A stretch of DNA of 41,342 nucleotides from an uncultured Muribaculaceae bacterium (GCA_934590135.1 CAKTOT010000007.1:1-41342), one strand, 5' to 3'. Positions 8,976 to 18,194 are shown, numbered from the stretch's first letter. Notes: a model not told the origin generated them from the letters alone. Numbers and translations: made by a program.

Positions 8976-11404
8976 CAAAGGTTGATAGCTCCGGGGACCT
9001 TATTGGGCAATAGTGCTTCGTCAAGCACTTGCATCATTGTGTCCACATAATGGAACGTGAGGCCCGAAATATAACGCGGTTCGATATCTTCGATGTCCTT
9101 GCGGTTTTCGCCGGAGAGAATGATATCCGTTATGCCGGCACGCTTGGCTGCAAGAATCTTCTCTTTGATGCCGCCAACAGGTAACACTTTGCCTCTCAGA
9201 GTCATTTCGCCGGTCATTGCTATACGGGGGCGCAATTGTCGCTGTGTGTACTGCGATACAATGGCCGTAGTCATTGTTATGCCGGCCGAAGGTCCGTCCT
9301 TGGGTATAGCGCCTTCTGGGAAGTGTATATGAAGATTGTATTTATCGAATAGCTCGGGAGCGATGCCCAGGGCCGAGGCATGCGCCTTGGTCCACTGAAG
9401 GGCTATGGCCGCCGACTCTTTCATCACATTGCCCAGATTGCCGGTCAGTGTGATTTTGTCTCCTTTACCGCCCGCAAGAGATGTCTCAACAAGCAGGATT
9501 TCGCCGCCCACCTCGGTCCATGCCAAGCCCGTGACCACTCCGGCGAAGTCATTGCCTTCGTAACGATCTTTATTAAACGGTTTGACACCAAGCAAGTCTC
9601 TAAGGTCTTCGGGGCGCACGGGACATGGGAAGGATTGACCGAGTTTACCACGAAGTATCATCTTGCGTATAATCTCGGCGAGATGTTTTTCAAGCTGACG
9701 CACTCCGCTTTCGCTTGTATAATTCTCGATAACGGCAGCAAGGGCTTCGTCCGTAATTTTCAAGTCTTTGTCTGTCTTACCGTATTGTTCAAGCAGTCTC
9801 GGCAGAATATGTCGCTTGGCTATCTCTATTTTTTCTTCTTCGAGGTACCCGCTGATTTCGATAACTTCGATACGATCCAGCAACGGCCGCGATATGGTTG
9901 ATAGGCTGTTGGCCGTGGCTATGAACAAGACATGCGACAGGTCAAAGTCTACATCTATATAGTTATCGTGGAATTTGTGGTTCTGTTCCGGGTCAAGCAC
10001 CTCGAGCAGGGCTGCCGCAGGGTCGCCCTTGTAGTCGGCCCCTATTTTGTCTATTTCGTCAAGCAACAACACCGGATTGGATGTACCGGCACGTTTGACG
10101 GCATCGATGATGCGTCCGGGCATAGCGCCGATATAGGTACGGCGGTGACCGCGTATTTCGGCTTCGTCATGCAGTCCGCCAAAAGATACGCGTTCGTATT
10201 TACGGCCCAAAGCTCGAGCTATAGACTGACCCAATGATGTCTTGCCTACTCCGGGAGGACCTACAAGACATATTATTGAAGCCTTGCCCTTGGGATTGTC
10301 TATGAGCACGGCAAGTTGTTCGAGTATACGCTCTTTGACTTTTTGCAGTCCGTAATGGTCGCTCTCGAGGATCTCGCGCGCCTTGTCAAAATCTGTATTG
10401 AGCTTCGAGTATACATTCCACGGCAATGCCAACAACTGCTCAAGGTAGGTGTATTGCACCGAGTAGTCCGGGGACTGGGGATTGTAACGGCGCAGTTTGT
10501 CTATTTCCTTGCGGAAGGTCTTGGCAACGGCTTCTGGCATCTTGACTTTCTTTGCTCGCTTTTCGAGGTCATCGATTTCGTCGCTGTCGTTGCCGTAAAG
10601 CTCCTGTCGGATTACGTCCAGCTGATTTTGCAAGAAGGCATTCTTTTGGTTCTCTTCCATCTGTTGACGGGCGCGGTCCATAATGGACTTTTGTATCTCA
10701 AATGTCTCTTGAGCATTGGTCAAGAACGTAAGTAGCCGAAATGCCCTATCCATGGCACGCGAACACTCCAGCAGCTCCTCTTTGCGAGGAACATCTATGG
10801 GTGCGAGCGAGCAAATTACATTGACTGCCGTTTCGGGATTTTTCTCGTTTTCAAGCCCAAGAGTCATATCTGTCGAATCATTTCCGGCTGTCTCTGCCAA
10901 TTCCTTCATGGCATTGATGACACATTGGGTCAAGTTGGCGTACTCGTCATCGTCTGCGCGCGGTTTAGTGTCACGTGTCAACCGACCTTTGGCGCACAAT
11001 TCGCCGGGAATACACAGGCCGGCGCCGGGACCCAGAATACGGAATTTGCGGCGGGCACTGATAATGGCTGTTTTGCTACCGTCCGGCAATTCAATGACTC
11101 TGAGTACATCGGCGATGACCCCGTATTTGTATAGGTCATCAAGCCCCGGAGCCTCAACTTCGGGATTCTTTTGGCATACGACACCTATAGGTACATTATG
11201 TGTATAGGAATACTGAGCCACCTTGACAGTACTTTCACGCATCAGCGACAACGGCATTGTCACAGCCGGGAATAATACCAAGTTGCGAGTCGCCAATATG
11301 GGCAAATCTCCCATATCGACTTTGCCCTCAGTGCGTTTGCTATCTATTTCGATTTGTCCGAAGGACACTATCTGGTGCTTGGGTTCGTTGGAGTCTTTTT
11401 TCAT
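8975..11404 (-). CDS. lon: ATP-dependent protease Lon (La)
   Basis: Lon is a cytoplasmic AAA+ serine protease that degrades misfolded and regulatory proteins. It has 809 residues, the normal size for LonA. Domain order: N-terminal substrate-binding domain (about 30-230, beginning LPILATRNLVLFPAV), coiled coil (about 240-310), AAA+ module with Walker A GPPGVGKTS (about 381-389), VLLLDEIDKI (Walker B) and sensor region, then the peptidase domain with catalytic Ser in PKDGPSAG (about residue 705) and the Lys in GGIKEKILAAKRA. Its stop overlaps the uvrA start by one base. A -7 element lies 43 bases upstream of the ATG. The upstream neighbour on the same strand is the LRR protein gene, separated by 266 bases. 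Confidence 0.96.
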   Translation of the reverse strand: MKKDSNEPKHQIVSFGQIEIDSKRTEGKVDMGDLPILATRNLVLFPAVTMPLSLMRESTVKVAQYSYTHNVPIGVVCQKNPEVEAPGLDDLYKYGVIADVLRVIELPDGSKTAIISARRKFRILGPGAGLCIPGELCAKGRLTRDTKPRADDDEYANLTQCVINAMKELAETAGNDSTDMTLGLENEKNPETAVNVICSLAPIDVPRKEELLECSRAMDRAFRLLTFLTNAQETFEIQKSIMDRARQQMEENQKNAFLQNQLDVIRQELYGNDSDEIDDLEKRAKKVKMPEAVAKTFRKEIDKLRRYNPQSPDYSVQYTYLEQLLALPWNVYSKLNTDFDKAREILESDHYGLQKVKERILEQLAVLIDNPKGKASIICLVGPPGVGKTSLGQSIARALGRKYERVSFGGLHDEAEIRGHRRTYIGAMPGRIIDAVKRAGTSNPVLLLDEIDKIGADYKGDPAAALLEVLDPEQNHKFHDNYIDVDFDLSHVLFIATANSLSTISRPLLDRIEVIEISGYLEEEKIEIAKRHILPRLLEQYGKTDKDLKITDEALAAVIENYTSESGVRQLEKHLAEIIRKMILRGKLGQSFPCPVRPEDLRDLLGVKPFNKDRYEGNDFAGVVTGLAWTEVGGEILLVETSLAGGKGDKITLTGNLGNVMKESAAIALQWTKAHASALGIAPELFDKYNLHIHFPEGAIPKDGPSAGITMTTAIVSQYTQRQLRPRIAMTGEMTLRGKVLPVGGIKEKILAAKRAGITDIILSGENRKDIEDIEPRYISGLTFHYVDTMMQVLDEALLPNKVPGAINL

Positions 11405-11446
11405 TCGTCGTATATTATATGCAGCCTCTTACAGCAAATTGAATGC

Positions 11447-11454
11447 CAAAGATA
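11447..11454 (-). promoter_or_regulatory. -7 element (TATCTTTG) for lon-uvrA
   Basis: On the minus strand TATCTTTG matches TAnnTTTG exactly, 42 bases before the lon ATG. I see no TTTG at the right spacing upstream, so activation or an alternative sigma factor may be involved. Confidence 0.5.
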
Positions 11455-11595
11455 CAAATTATTTTTGAGACTCCGATACCCCATCTTGTTAAAAGCCCCC
11501 TCAGAGTTGTACGCAACAATGCACCTACATATTACCTATCGTTAAATGCGGAATTATGTGCTCGTCGTACCTCCAGCCTCTATGTATATGTAGCA

Positions 11596-11635
11596 GGCGC
11601 GAACATCGGAGGCAATCGCCGCCGGCATCCGCGCC
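11596..11635 (-). terminator. Nested GC-rich stem-loop downstream of the LRR gene
   Basis: Outer arms GGCGCG (11596-11601) and CGCGCC (11630-11635) enclose inner arms CGGAGGC (11607-11613) and GCCGCCG (11618-11624), which have one mismatch. It sits 36 bases past the stop of the LRR gene. There is no clear T-run on the minus strand, so calling it a terminator is tentative. Confidence 0.4.
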
Positions 11636-11670
11636 CTTTCAGATTAGTATAATATAATAAGTGTGTCAGT

Positions 11671-12642
11671 TCAAATTTTCAGTTTCTTGCGACCTTGCGG
11701 CGACACGAGGATGTAGACGCCGTGTGGCAGAGCATCGGCGGTGATTTCCGCTTCGCGCATGCCGCTGCCCACGCGGACGCCTTGCAGGTTGTACACCTCA
11801 TGGAGTGCGTCCTGCGTGTCCACGCTCACATCGTCCACGCCGATAGTCCCTAATATATTCATAAAATCCTTCCACTGGTCTGCAACCTTGTTCCTATTGA
11901 TAGATTCGTGCGGGACAAGCAATTGGCAAGCTGTTTTATCAACTCCTTCAAACACAGGGTAGCCACAAGTGGGCGGCTCAACGGCCAGAGAAACCAGCTT
12001 TGTCAGCCCGCAGCAGTCGTAGAAGGCGTCTTCGCCGATGGAAGTAACAGAGTTACCGATGGTTGCGTAAGTGAGGCGGGAGCAGTTGTAGAAGGCGCCT
12101 TTGCCGATGGCTGTGACGGAGTTGGGGATAGTAGTATTATTACAGCCGCCGACTAATTTGTTCGTAGATGTTTCTATAATTGCATTGCAATTGTCGCGTG
12201 AATCATACGTGACATTGTTTTTGTCAATCACCAAGGAAGTTAGCATGGGGCAGTAGCGGAAGGCGCCTTCGCCGATGGAGGTTACTGAGTTGTGGATGGT
12301 CACGGAAGTGAGACAGGAGCTGTTGTAGAAAGCGTCTACGCCGATGGAAGTGACGGAATACGTTGTATTGTTGTATGCTATAGTTTCGGGTATAGTCACA
12401 TCGCCGTTATATTTGCCTTTTGTTACGCTCGCTGTTTTATCGGTCGTATTAAGATTGTAGTATATTCCGGCACCCTCGCAGTCGTATGCGAGGGCGGAGA
12501 AGGAGGAGAAGAGCAATAGGATGAGCAGGAGTGCCGATCGAATGATCGGGTGTTTAAGGGAACCGAGTATCGGAGACGTGTGGACGGGTTGGGATGTGGG
12601 ATACTGCATCGCCGTGGTTTCGACATGTGCCGATTTTTTCAT
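11671..12642 (-). CDS. BspA-type leucine-rich-repeat secreted protein
   Basis: A 323-residue exported protein. An unusually long 35-residue N-terminal stretch precedes a hydrophobic signal core (ALLLILLLFSSFSALA), so the true start may be the internal Met at residue 13. The middle holds LRR_5/BspA-type repeats of about 23 residues, recognisable by TSIGVDAF, TSIGEGAF, TAIGKGAF and TSIGEDAF, each followed by Y/R-x-C or similar. The end has YNLQGVRV, LPHGVYIL and a basic tail, resembling a type IX secretion-type C-terminal domain. Such proteins are usually surface adhesins or of unknown role in gut Bacteroidales. It lies between lon and feoAB, apart from its neighbours functionally. Its promoter appears to be about 400 bases upstream (13043-13074). 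Confidence 0.85.
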   Translation of the reverse strand: MKKSAHVETTAMQYPTSQPVHTSPILGSLKHPIIRSALLLILLLFSSFSALAYDCEGAGIYYNLNTTDKTASVTKGKYNGDVTIPETIAYNNTTYSVTSIGVDAFYNSSCLTSVTIHNSVTSIGEGAFRYCPMLTSLVIDKNNVTYDSRDNCNAIIETSTNKLVGGCNNTTIPNSVTAIGKGAFYNCSRLTYATIGNSVTSIGEDAFYDCCGLTKLVSLAVEPPTCGYPVFEGVDKTACQLLVPHESINRNKVADQWKDFMNILGTIGVDDVSVDTQDALHEVYNLQGVRVGSGMREAEITADALPHGVYILVSPQGRKKLKI

Positions 12643-12741
12643 TTTTGAGGGGCGTGAGTAGTTTCATAATGCCGCTTTAATGTTTGGGCTCGGATGACGT
12701 CCTGTCCGGATGTTGGTATGCAAAAGCGTGGGAGTCTGTAT

Positions 12742-12954
12742 CTATTGCCGTCCTACCAACCGAGGCTTCTCGCATTGCCCTGTCAAAGTCGGACGGCAAC
12801 GTGCAGAAGCAACGCTTATATATGCAACAGCGGCATCCACAGGAGTTTCTCGCGAAACTTCGTGCGGATGGCGCGGAATCACATATCCACGGGCATCAAC
12901 CATTGTTCGACCCTTGACTTTGACATGAATTTTGTGAGAATTCCGATTGGTCAA
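12742..12954 (-). CDS. Possible small ORF in the LRR leader, unrecognised
   Basis: A 70-codon frame with an ATG about 90 bases downstream of the minus-strand promoter, ending 100 bases before the LRR start. The predicted product is basic and rich in Arg, Val and Ala, with no signal peptide, membrane segment or motif I can name. Because three plus-strand frames are open over the same bases, openness alone is weak evidence of coding. It could be a leader peptide, a decayed gene or a chance ORF in a repeated sequence. Only its position relative to the promoter supports it. Confidence 0.2.
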   Translation of the reverse strand: MTNRNSHKIHVKVKGRTMVDARGYVIPRHPHEVSRETPVDAAVAYISVASARCRPTLTGQCEKPRLVGRQ

Positions 12955-13042
12955 GAATCAGCGCGGATAAACGCTTTCTAAATAATGTCTGCCGACCCAC
13001 CCACATTGCCCGCGACCGAGCTTCTGCGGTGTGTCTGCACGG

Positions 13043-13074
13043 CAAAGTTACACATTTATCTGCACTTGGCCAAC
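13043..13074 (-). promoter_or_regulatory. Minus-strand promoter upstream of the LRR gene
   Basis: On the minus strand it reads GTTG (13074-13071), 20 bases, then TAACTTTG (13050-13043). Spacing and -7 are ideal and the -33 is one base off TTTG. The only downstream gene on this strand is the LRR gene, about 400 bases away, which implies a long leader. Confidence 0.6.
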
Positions 13075-13131
13075 AATTTTCTTGTCGGAATTTTTTGTCG
13101 AAGTAAGTGCTTATGTTCCATCGAAAATTCG

Positions 13132-13139
13132 TAATTTTG
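13132..13139 (+). promoter_or_regulatory. -7 element (TAATTTTG) for feoAB
   Basis: TAATTTTG lies 53 bases before the feoAB ATG. The surrounding AAATTCGTAATTTTGTAT closely resembles the region at 24033-24050 upstream of the RSH gene. No good -33 is present. I could not recognise a Fur box by eye. Confidence 0.5.
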
Positions 13140-13192
13140 TATTCGGAATAATCCGACTATGAACAGATAACACACAACGTGACAGGGAGACT

Positions 13193-15643
13193 ATGCGATT
13201 ATCCGAGCTGAAAACAGGAGATAAAGCTATAATTGTTAAGATATTGGGCCACGGCGCCTTCCGTAAGCGCGTCATGGATATGGGCTTTGTACGCGGCCGC
13301 GAGGTCAAGGTGCTGCTGCATGCACCGCTCAAAGACCCCATAAAGTACTCCATCATGGATTATGAGGTGTCGTTGCGCGCGTCCGAGGCCTCGCTCATCG
13401 AGGTCGTTAGACTGCGCGACAACGCCGAAAGCACATCCGAAGTTGTCCCCAACCTACTCAACTCCGCCAAGAGTACCGATACGGATGTTGACAATGACAA
13501 CACTGATGACGTAGCGAATGTTGAGCAGGCCTTGCGTACCGCCGACCAACGGTCCAAAATCATTAATGTAGCCCTTATCGGCAATCCGAATTGCGGCAAA
13601 ACATCGCTGTTCAATGAAGCTTCGGGCGCCAACGAACATGTCGGTAATTACAGCGGAGTCACCGTTGATGCCAAATCAAAAAAAATGCGCTATGGTGGCT
13701 ATACATTTAATATGGTAGACCTGCCCGGCACATACTCGTTGACCACTTACTCGCCGGAGGAACGCTATGTGCGACAATATCTTCGCGAACAGACACCCGA
13801 TGTCATCATAAATGTCGTGGATGCCTCAAACCTCGAGCGCAACCTATATCTGACTACCGAACTGATAGATATGGGCCGCTCAATGGTCATTGCGCTCAAT
13901 ATGTTTGACGAGCTTAACCGCCGCCATATTCACCTCGACTACAAGACTCTGGGTGCAATGATCGGCGTGCCTATCATTCCCACCGTCTCCAAGAGCGGCG
14001 AAGGCATTGACACACTGCTGGATACCGTAATTTCAGTATACGAAGGGAATAATGGTGAAGTTCGGCATGTACACGTCAACCTCGGCAGCGAAATCGAGCG
14101 CGCTGTCACCGTGCTCAAAGATCGCATCAAAGCCGACGGCGAGATAGGCCATAAGTTTTCGCCACGGTACATTGCAATCAAACTTCTCGAAGGAGACAGC
14201 GATACCGAAGACAGTGTGCGCGAATCGGCACACGGCGCTCAACTTCTTGAGCTGCGAGACCAATTGGTTGTCGAACTCAAGGACAAGTTCAGCGATGATG
14301 TCCCCGCCGAAATTGCAGCCGAAAAATACGGATATATAGCCGGAGCACTTGCCGAGACACTCACTCGCGAAGATGAGAGCGAAGACGACACTACGCGTCG
14401 TCTTGACACCCTATTTACGAGCAAAATCTTCGGCTACCCGCTGTTTTTGCTCATAATGTTCTTCATATTCTGGCTCACGTTCTCACTCGGGCAGTTTCCG
14501 ATGGATTGGATAAGTGCCGGAGTGGATGCACTCTCCGACTTTGTCCACGACACCATGCCCGAAGGTCCCATTAAGGATCTTGTGGCCGACGGCATCATTG
14601 GCGGTGTGGGCGGCGTCATAGTATTCTTACCCAATATTTTGATATTATATCTGTGCATCTCGTTCCTTGAAGACTCGGGATATATGGCTCGTGCCGCTTT
14701 TATCATGGACAAGGTTATGCACCGCATAGGCCTGCACGGCAAGTCCTTCATACCATTGATAATGGGCTTTGGCTGCAACGTTCCGGCAATTATGTCCTCT
14801 CGTGCCATCGAAAGCCGCTCGAGCCGCATCATCACAATTCTTATCAATCCGTTTATGTCCTGTTCGGCGCGTTTGCCGATATACATATTGATTATAGGAA
14901 CGTTTTTCCCACGGCATGGTGCATTGGTTTTCTTCGGACTATACGTACTGGGTATAGCCGTGGCTATAGCTACGGCACGACTTTTGCGGCGTTTTATGTT
15001 CAAGAAAGACGAGACGCCTTTCGTTATGGAACTTCCGCCATACCGTATGCCGTCATGGCAAAATTCCCTGCGCCACACATGGGAAAAAGGCCAGCAGTAT
15101 CTGCGCAAAATGGGTGGCATCATCCTTTTTGCCAGCATCATTGTGTGGGCTCTCAACTACTACCCACACCACGATAATGCCGACAATGCCACTATAGCCC
15201 AAGCATCGGTAGAGACCTCATCCATAGACACGAAACACGACTCATTCCTTCAGATGGCCGGTAAGGCGGTCAATCCGATTATGGAACCGCTGGGCTTTAC
15301 TTGGCCGGCAACAGTAGCTGCTATAGCCGGAATTCCGGCCAAAGAAATCGTAGTCTCTACCCTCGGCGTCCTATATACAAATAACGATGCCGTTGACGAC
15401 ACGACACTCGGCGAACGTCTTGAGGCAGTAGATCCGCACACGGGACAGCCCGGATTTACATGGCAATCAGCACTTTCGTTCCTGATATTTATTCTGCTTT
15501 ATTGCCCGTGCATGGCTACGGTCGTGGCCATAGGTCGCGAAACAGACAGCTGGAAATACTCCGCGTTCTCGATGGTTTACAACACTGCTGTGGCATGGTT
15601 AATCGCATTTTTTGTCTACCAATTGCTAATGTTGTTTGCTTAG
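13193..15643 (+). CDS. feoB: Ferrous iron transporter, FeoA-FeoB fusion
   Basis: This is the main bacterial Fe(II) uptake protein of the inner membrane. Residues 1-75 form an SH3-like FeoA domain (RLSELKTGDKA, RVMDMGFVRG), followed by an acidic linker and the FeoB G domain with G1 GNPNCGKTS (129-137), G3 DLPGTYSLT and the NVVDASNLERN region. The helical insertion (GDI-like) domain precedes the membrane part, which starts near residue 415 and has repeated Gate motifs (the Cys-containing MGFGCNVPAI, and AGIPAKEIVVSTLG). The 816-residue fused form is usual in Bacteroidetes. It is followed after 24 bases by a Fur-family regulator, so the unit probably responds to metal. The small Cys-rich FeoB-associated protein often found next to it is missing here; a similar protein is at 39796-40035. 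Confidence 0.95.
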   Translation: MRLSELKTGDKAIIVKILGHGAFRKRVMDMGFVRGREVKVLLHAPLKDPIKYSIMDYEVSLRASEASLIEVVRLRDNAESTSEVVPNLLNSAKSTDTDVDNDNTDDVANVEQALRTADQRSKIINVALIGNPNCGKTSLFNEASGANEHVGNYSGVTVDAKSKKMRYGGYTFNMVDLPGTYSLTTYSPEERYVRQYLREQTPDVIINVVDASNLERNLYLTTELIDMGRSMVIALNMFDELNRRHIHLDYKTLGAMIGVPIIPTVSKSGEGIDTLLDTVISVYEGNNGEVRHVHVNLGSEIERAVTVLKDRIKADGEIGHKFSPRYIAIKLLEGDSDTEDSVRESAHGAQLLELRDQLVVELKDKFSDDVPAEIAAEKYGYIAGALAETLTREDESEDDTTRRLDTLFTSKIFGYPLFLLIMFFIFWLTFSLGQFPMDWISAGVDALSDFVHDTMPEGPIKDLVADGIIGGVGGVIVFLPNILILYLCISFLEDSGYMARAAFIMDKVMHRIGLHGKSFIPLIMGFGCNVPAIMSSRAIESRSSRIITILINPFMSCSARLPIYILIIGTFFPRHGALVFFGLYVLGIAVAIATARLLRRFMFKKDETPFVMELPPYRMPSWQNSLRHTWEKGQQYLRKMGGIILFASIIVWALNYYPHHDNADNATIAQASVETSSIDTKHDSFLQMAGKAVNPIMEPLGFTWPATVAAIAGIPAKEIVVSTLGVLYTNNDAVDDTTLGERLEAVDPHTGQPGFTWQSALSFLIFILLYCPCMATVVAIGRETDSWKYSAFSMVYNTAVAWLIAFFVYQLLMLFA

Positions 15644-15667
15644 CAACCGCCCCACCCTTATCCGATT

Positions 15668-16153
15668 ATGAGTAACGATACACAAGACACAAGGCTCGAA
15701 AGCGCGCATTATGATACATCGTCCGATTGTATGTCGGATAGCGAGGAGAGCCTACGTCAGCACAATATTCGTCCCACGGCTGTACGCATACTTGTATACA
15801 ATGCTATAAAGACTTTCAAGGACACTTTCAGCATGAGCGATGTCGAAGATGCAGTCGAAACGGTGGACAAATCATCTATATTTCGCACACTTGCTCTATT
15901 TGCCGGGCAACACCTCGTGCACGAAATTGAGGATGGTAGCGGATCGGCCAAATATTGTCTATGTCGCAACGACCATGCCTGTGGAGCCGAAGAAATGCAC
16001 TGCCATTTCTATTGTGAATCATGTCACAAAACGTTCTGTCTTGACCATACGCATATCCCGATAGTACATTATCCAGATGGCTTTGAGTTGCATCAGATCA
16101 ATTATATGATGAAAGGGATATGCCCTTCATGCCGGAACAAACAAAATAAATGA
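15668..16153 (+). CDS. Fur-family metal-responsive transcriptional regulator
   Basis: A 161-residue regulator with a winged-helix DNA-binding half (LRQHNIRPTAVRILVYNAI, then DKSSIFRTLALF as the recognition helix) and a metal-binding, dimerisation half. Likely structural zinc ligands are CESC (about residues 117-120) and CPSC near the C-terminus; HCHFYC supplies further ligands. The N-terminal 20-25 residues are a polar extension beyond the usual family start, and an internal Met at residue 22 could be the real start. It lies between feoAB and a Zn/Cd-exporting ATPase. It could sense iron, zinc or another metal; the sequence does not decide. A hairpin (16246-16266) separates it from the ATPase gene. 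Confidence 0.88.
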   Translation: MSNDTQDTRLESAHYDTSSDCMSDSEESLRQHNIRPTAVRILVYNAIKTFKDTFSMSDVEDAVETVDKSSIFRTLALFAGQHLVHEIEDGSGSAKYCLCRNDHACGAEEMHCHFYCESCHKTFCLDHTHIPIVHYPDGFELHQINYMMKGICPSCRNKQNK

Positions 16154-16245
16154 CGTATATGCGATAATATGCAGCCGTGGCAACACCTGCGCCTATACAG
16201 CTGTTCAATACTATAGCAATACACACGGGCCTTTGCGGTGTCCGT

Positions 16246-16273
16246 CTTTGCAACTCGGTTGCAGAGCCTTTTT
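16246..16273 (+). terminator. Hairpin with T-run after the fur-family gene
   Basis: CTTTGCAAC (16246-16254), loop TCG, GTTGCAGAG (16258-16266) with one G-T pair, then CC and five T. It has the layout of an intrinsic terminator for the feoAB-fur unit. It also lies only 33 bases before the ATPase start, so it could alternatively be an attenuator or operator for that gene. Confidence 0.5.
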
Positions 16274-16305
16274 CAGAACTTTGTATGTGAAATACAAGAC
16301 ACACA

Positions 16306-18150
16306 ATGGACAAAACACAAAGGTTGACTATAATCAGATTAGCTATATCGGTTGCCCTCGCCGGCACGGTCATAGCCATAAATCTGCCGGAGCAGGTAAA
16401 TATACTATTATTTGTGGCAGCATACATCGTCATCGGAATAGACATTGTATGCAAAGCATTACGGAATATAACTCATGGTAAAGTCTTTGACGAGAATTTC
16501 CTGATGACAACTGCCACCATAGGGGCATTTGCCATAGGCGAGTATCCCGAAGCTGTGGCCGTGATGGCACTGTATCAACTTGGTGAACTGCTGTCCGATA
16601 TGGCCGTAGAGCGCAGCCGTGCATCTATTTCGACTCTTATGAATATACGACCTGAATATGCCAATATTGAACAACCGGATGGCTCGGTGCGCAAAACCAC
16701 TCCGGCGGATGTCGCTATAGGCAGCATTGTCATCGTCAGCCCGGGCGAAAAGATCCCTATAGATGGTATCATCGTATCCGGGTCGTCAGACATAGACACT
16801 TCGGCGTTGACAGGCGAGAGCCAACCACAGTCGGCAACTCCCGGCGAAAAAGTCCTCGGTGGATGCCTCAACATTTCGGGAGCGTTGAAGATACGGACAA
16901 CAGCAGAATATGCCGATACCACAGTAGCCAAAATACTCGATATGGTCGAAAATGCAGAGACCGGCAAGACCCATACCGAAAAGTTTATCACTCGTTTTGC
17001 CCGATACTATACCCCGACCGTCGTCGGATGTGCCGTCTTGGTTGCTGTAATACCGCCATTAGCAGGCTTTGGAACATGGAATACATGGATTGAGCGTGCA
17101 TTAATATACTTGGTTATCTCGTGCCCCTGTGCACTGGTCATATCTGTACCGCTAACTTACTTTGCCGGCATCGGCGGCGCATCTCGTCGTGGTATAATGT
17201 TCAAAGGCTCGAATTATATGGAGACACTGGCGCACGCACGTAGTGTGGTTTTTGATAAAACGGGCACACTCACCTGCGGACATTTTACCGTCACCGCAAT
17301 ACACCCGGAGATTATATCCGAGTCACAATTACTCGAGCTTGCTGCACTTACCGAGAGTTTCTCCACACACCCCGTAGCCATATCACTACGTGCGGCATAT
17401 AAGGGCACACTTGATCAGAGCCTCGTAACTGCATTGCACGACTACCCCGGCGAAGGCATATCGGCGACACTTGATTCACATCGCGTATACGTAGGAAATG
17501 AGCGACTCATGGCACGTGCCGGAGTTAACCCACGTCAATGCCATTGTATCGGTACTATTGTGCACCTTGCTGTAGATGGTCAATATATGGGCCATATCGT
17601 AGTTGCAGACACGATTAAGCCCCAATCGTCCGAAACTGTAGCTGCACTAAATAAACTTGGCATAAAAACAGTAATGTTGACCGGGGATAAACGGCCTATA
17701 GCCGAAGATGTGGCGCAGAAACTTGGGATACACGAATATGCCTACGAAATGATGCCTGATGACAAGGTTCGCCACGTCCAAACACTCGCGCGATCAAAAG
17801 ACCTATCCCCGGTAATATTTGTCGGCGATGGCATCAACGATGCCCCGGTATTGAAAATTGCGGACGCCGGCATTGCGATGGGTGCGGCAGGAAGTGATGC
17901 AGCCATAGCCGCCTCAGACATTGTGCTGATGAATGACGCCCCCACTCAAGTGGTCACAGGAATATCCATCGCTCGTAAGACTATACATATCGTCCACCAA
18001 AACGTCGTCTTTGCCCTCACCGTGAAATTGACATTGCTTATCATAAGCGCCCTCGGATTTGCCAATATGTGGGCGGCGGTTTTTGCCGATGTCGGAGTGA
18101 CACTGTTGGCCGTGCTTAATGCATTAAGGGCTATGCACATACGGCATTAA
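16306..18150 (+). CDS. P1B-type heavy-metal ATPase, probably Zn/Cd exporter
   Basis: A 614-residue inner-membrane pump that couples ATP hydrolysis to metal export. Landmarks: TGES actuator motif (169-172), SCPCALVISVP in the sixth membrane helix (CPC metal site, about 273-275), phosphorylation site DKTGT (D317), TGDK and GDGINDAP (from 507). The ADVGVTLLAVLNALR C-terminal segment has the Asp typical of the Zn/Cd/Pb (P1B-2) group rather than the copper group. There is no N-terminal heavy-metal-binding (GMxCxxC) domain, and the protein starts close to the first membrane segment. Its place after a Fur-family regulator suggests metal-dependent control. The substrate assignment is from motif class only. 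Confidence 0.9.
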   Translation: MDKTQRLTIIRLAISVALAGTVIAINLPEQVNILLFVAAYIVIGIDIVCKALRNITHGKVFDENFLMTTATIGAFAIGEYPEAVAVMALYQLGELLSDMAVERSRASISTLMNIRPEYANIEQPDGSVRKTTPADVAIGSIVIVSPGEKIPIDGIIVSGSSDIDTSALTGESQPQSATPGEKVLGGCLNISGALKIRTTAEYADTTVAKILDMVENAETGKTHTEKFITRFARYYTPTVVGCAVLVAVIPPLAGFGTWNTWIERALIYLVISCPCALVISVPLTYFAGIGGASRRGIMFKGSNYMETLAHARSVVFDKTGTLTCGHFTVTAIHPEIISESQLLELAALTESFSTHPVAISLRAAYKGTLDQSLVTALHDYPGEGISATLDSHRVYVGNERLMARAGVNPRQCHCIGTIVHLAVDGQYMGHIVVADTIKPQSSETVAALNKLGIKTVMLTGDKRPIAEDVAQKLGIHEYAYEMMPDDKVRHVQTLARSKDLSPVIFVGDGINDAPVLKIADAGIAMGAAGSDAAIAASDIVLMNDAPTQVVTGISIARKTIHIVHQNVVFALTVKLTLLIISALGFANMWAAVFADVGVTLLAVLNALRAMHIRH

Positions 18151-18194
18151 GTAATTTTAACAACGCCAAGTCCTTTAATCAGCGCAGAAATAAC

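Larger units (their letters stand above)
12643..13192. other. Long intergenic region with stop-poor stretch
   Basis: These 550 bases separate the divergent LRR gene and feoAB. Positions 12684-12981 stay open in three plus-strand frames and one minus-strand frame at once. None of those reading frames resembles a protein family, so I do not call a plus-strand gene here. The stretch lies in what would be the leader of the LRR transcript. The right part (12985-13192) holds the two divergent promoters. Its wording resembles spurious small ORFs that I loosely remember as recurring in Muribaculaceae genomes; that is unverified. Confidence 0.5.

Noticed and set aside
12684..12981. Three overlapping plus-strand frames before feoAB
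   Set aside because: All are open over the same bases, none has a recognisable product, and all lie downstream of a promoter pointing the other way.
14434..15156. 240-codon minus-strand frame inside feoAB
   Set aside because: It is antisense to the FeoB membrane domain and its composition mirrors hydrophobic codons read backwards; no family features.
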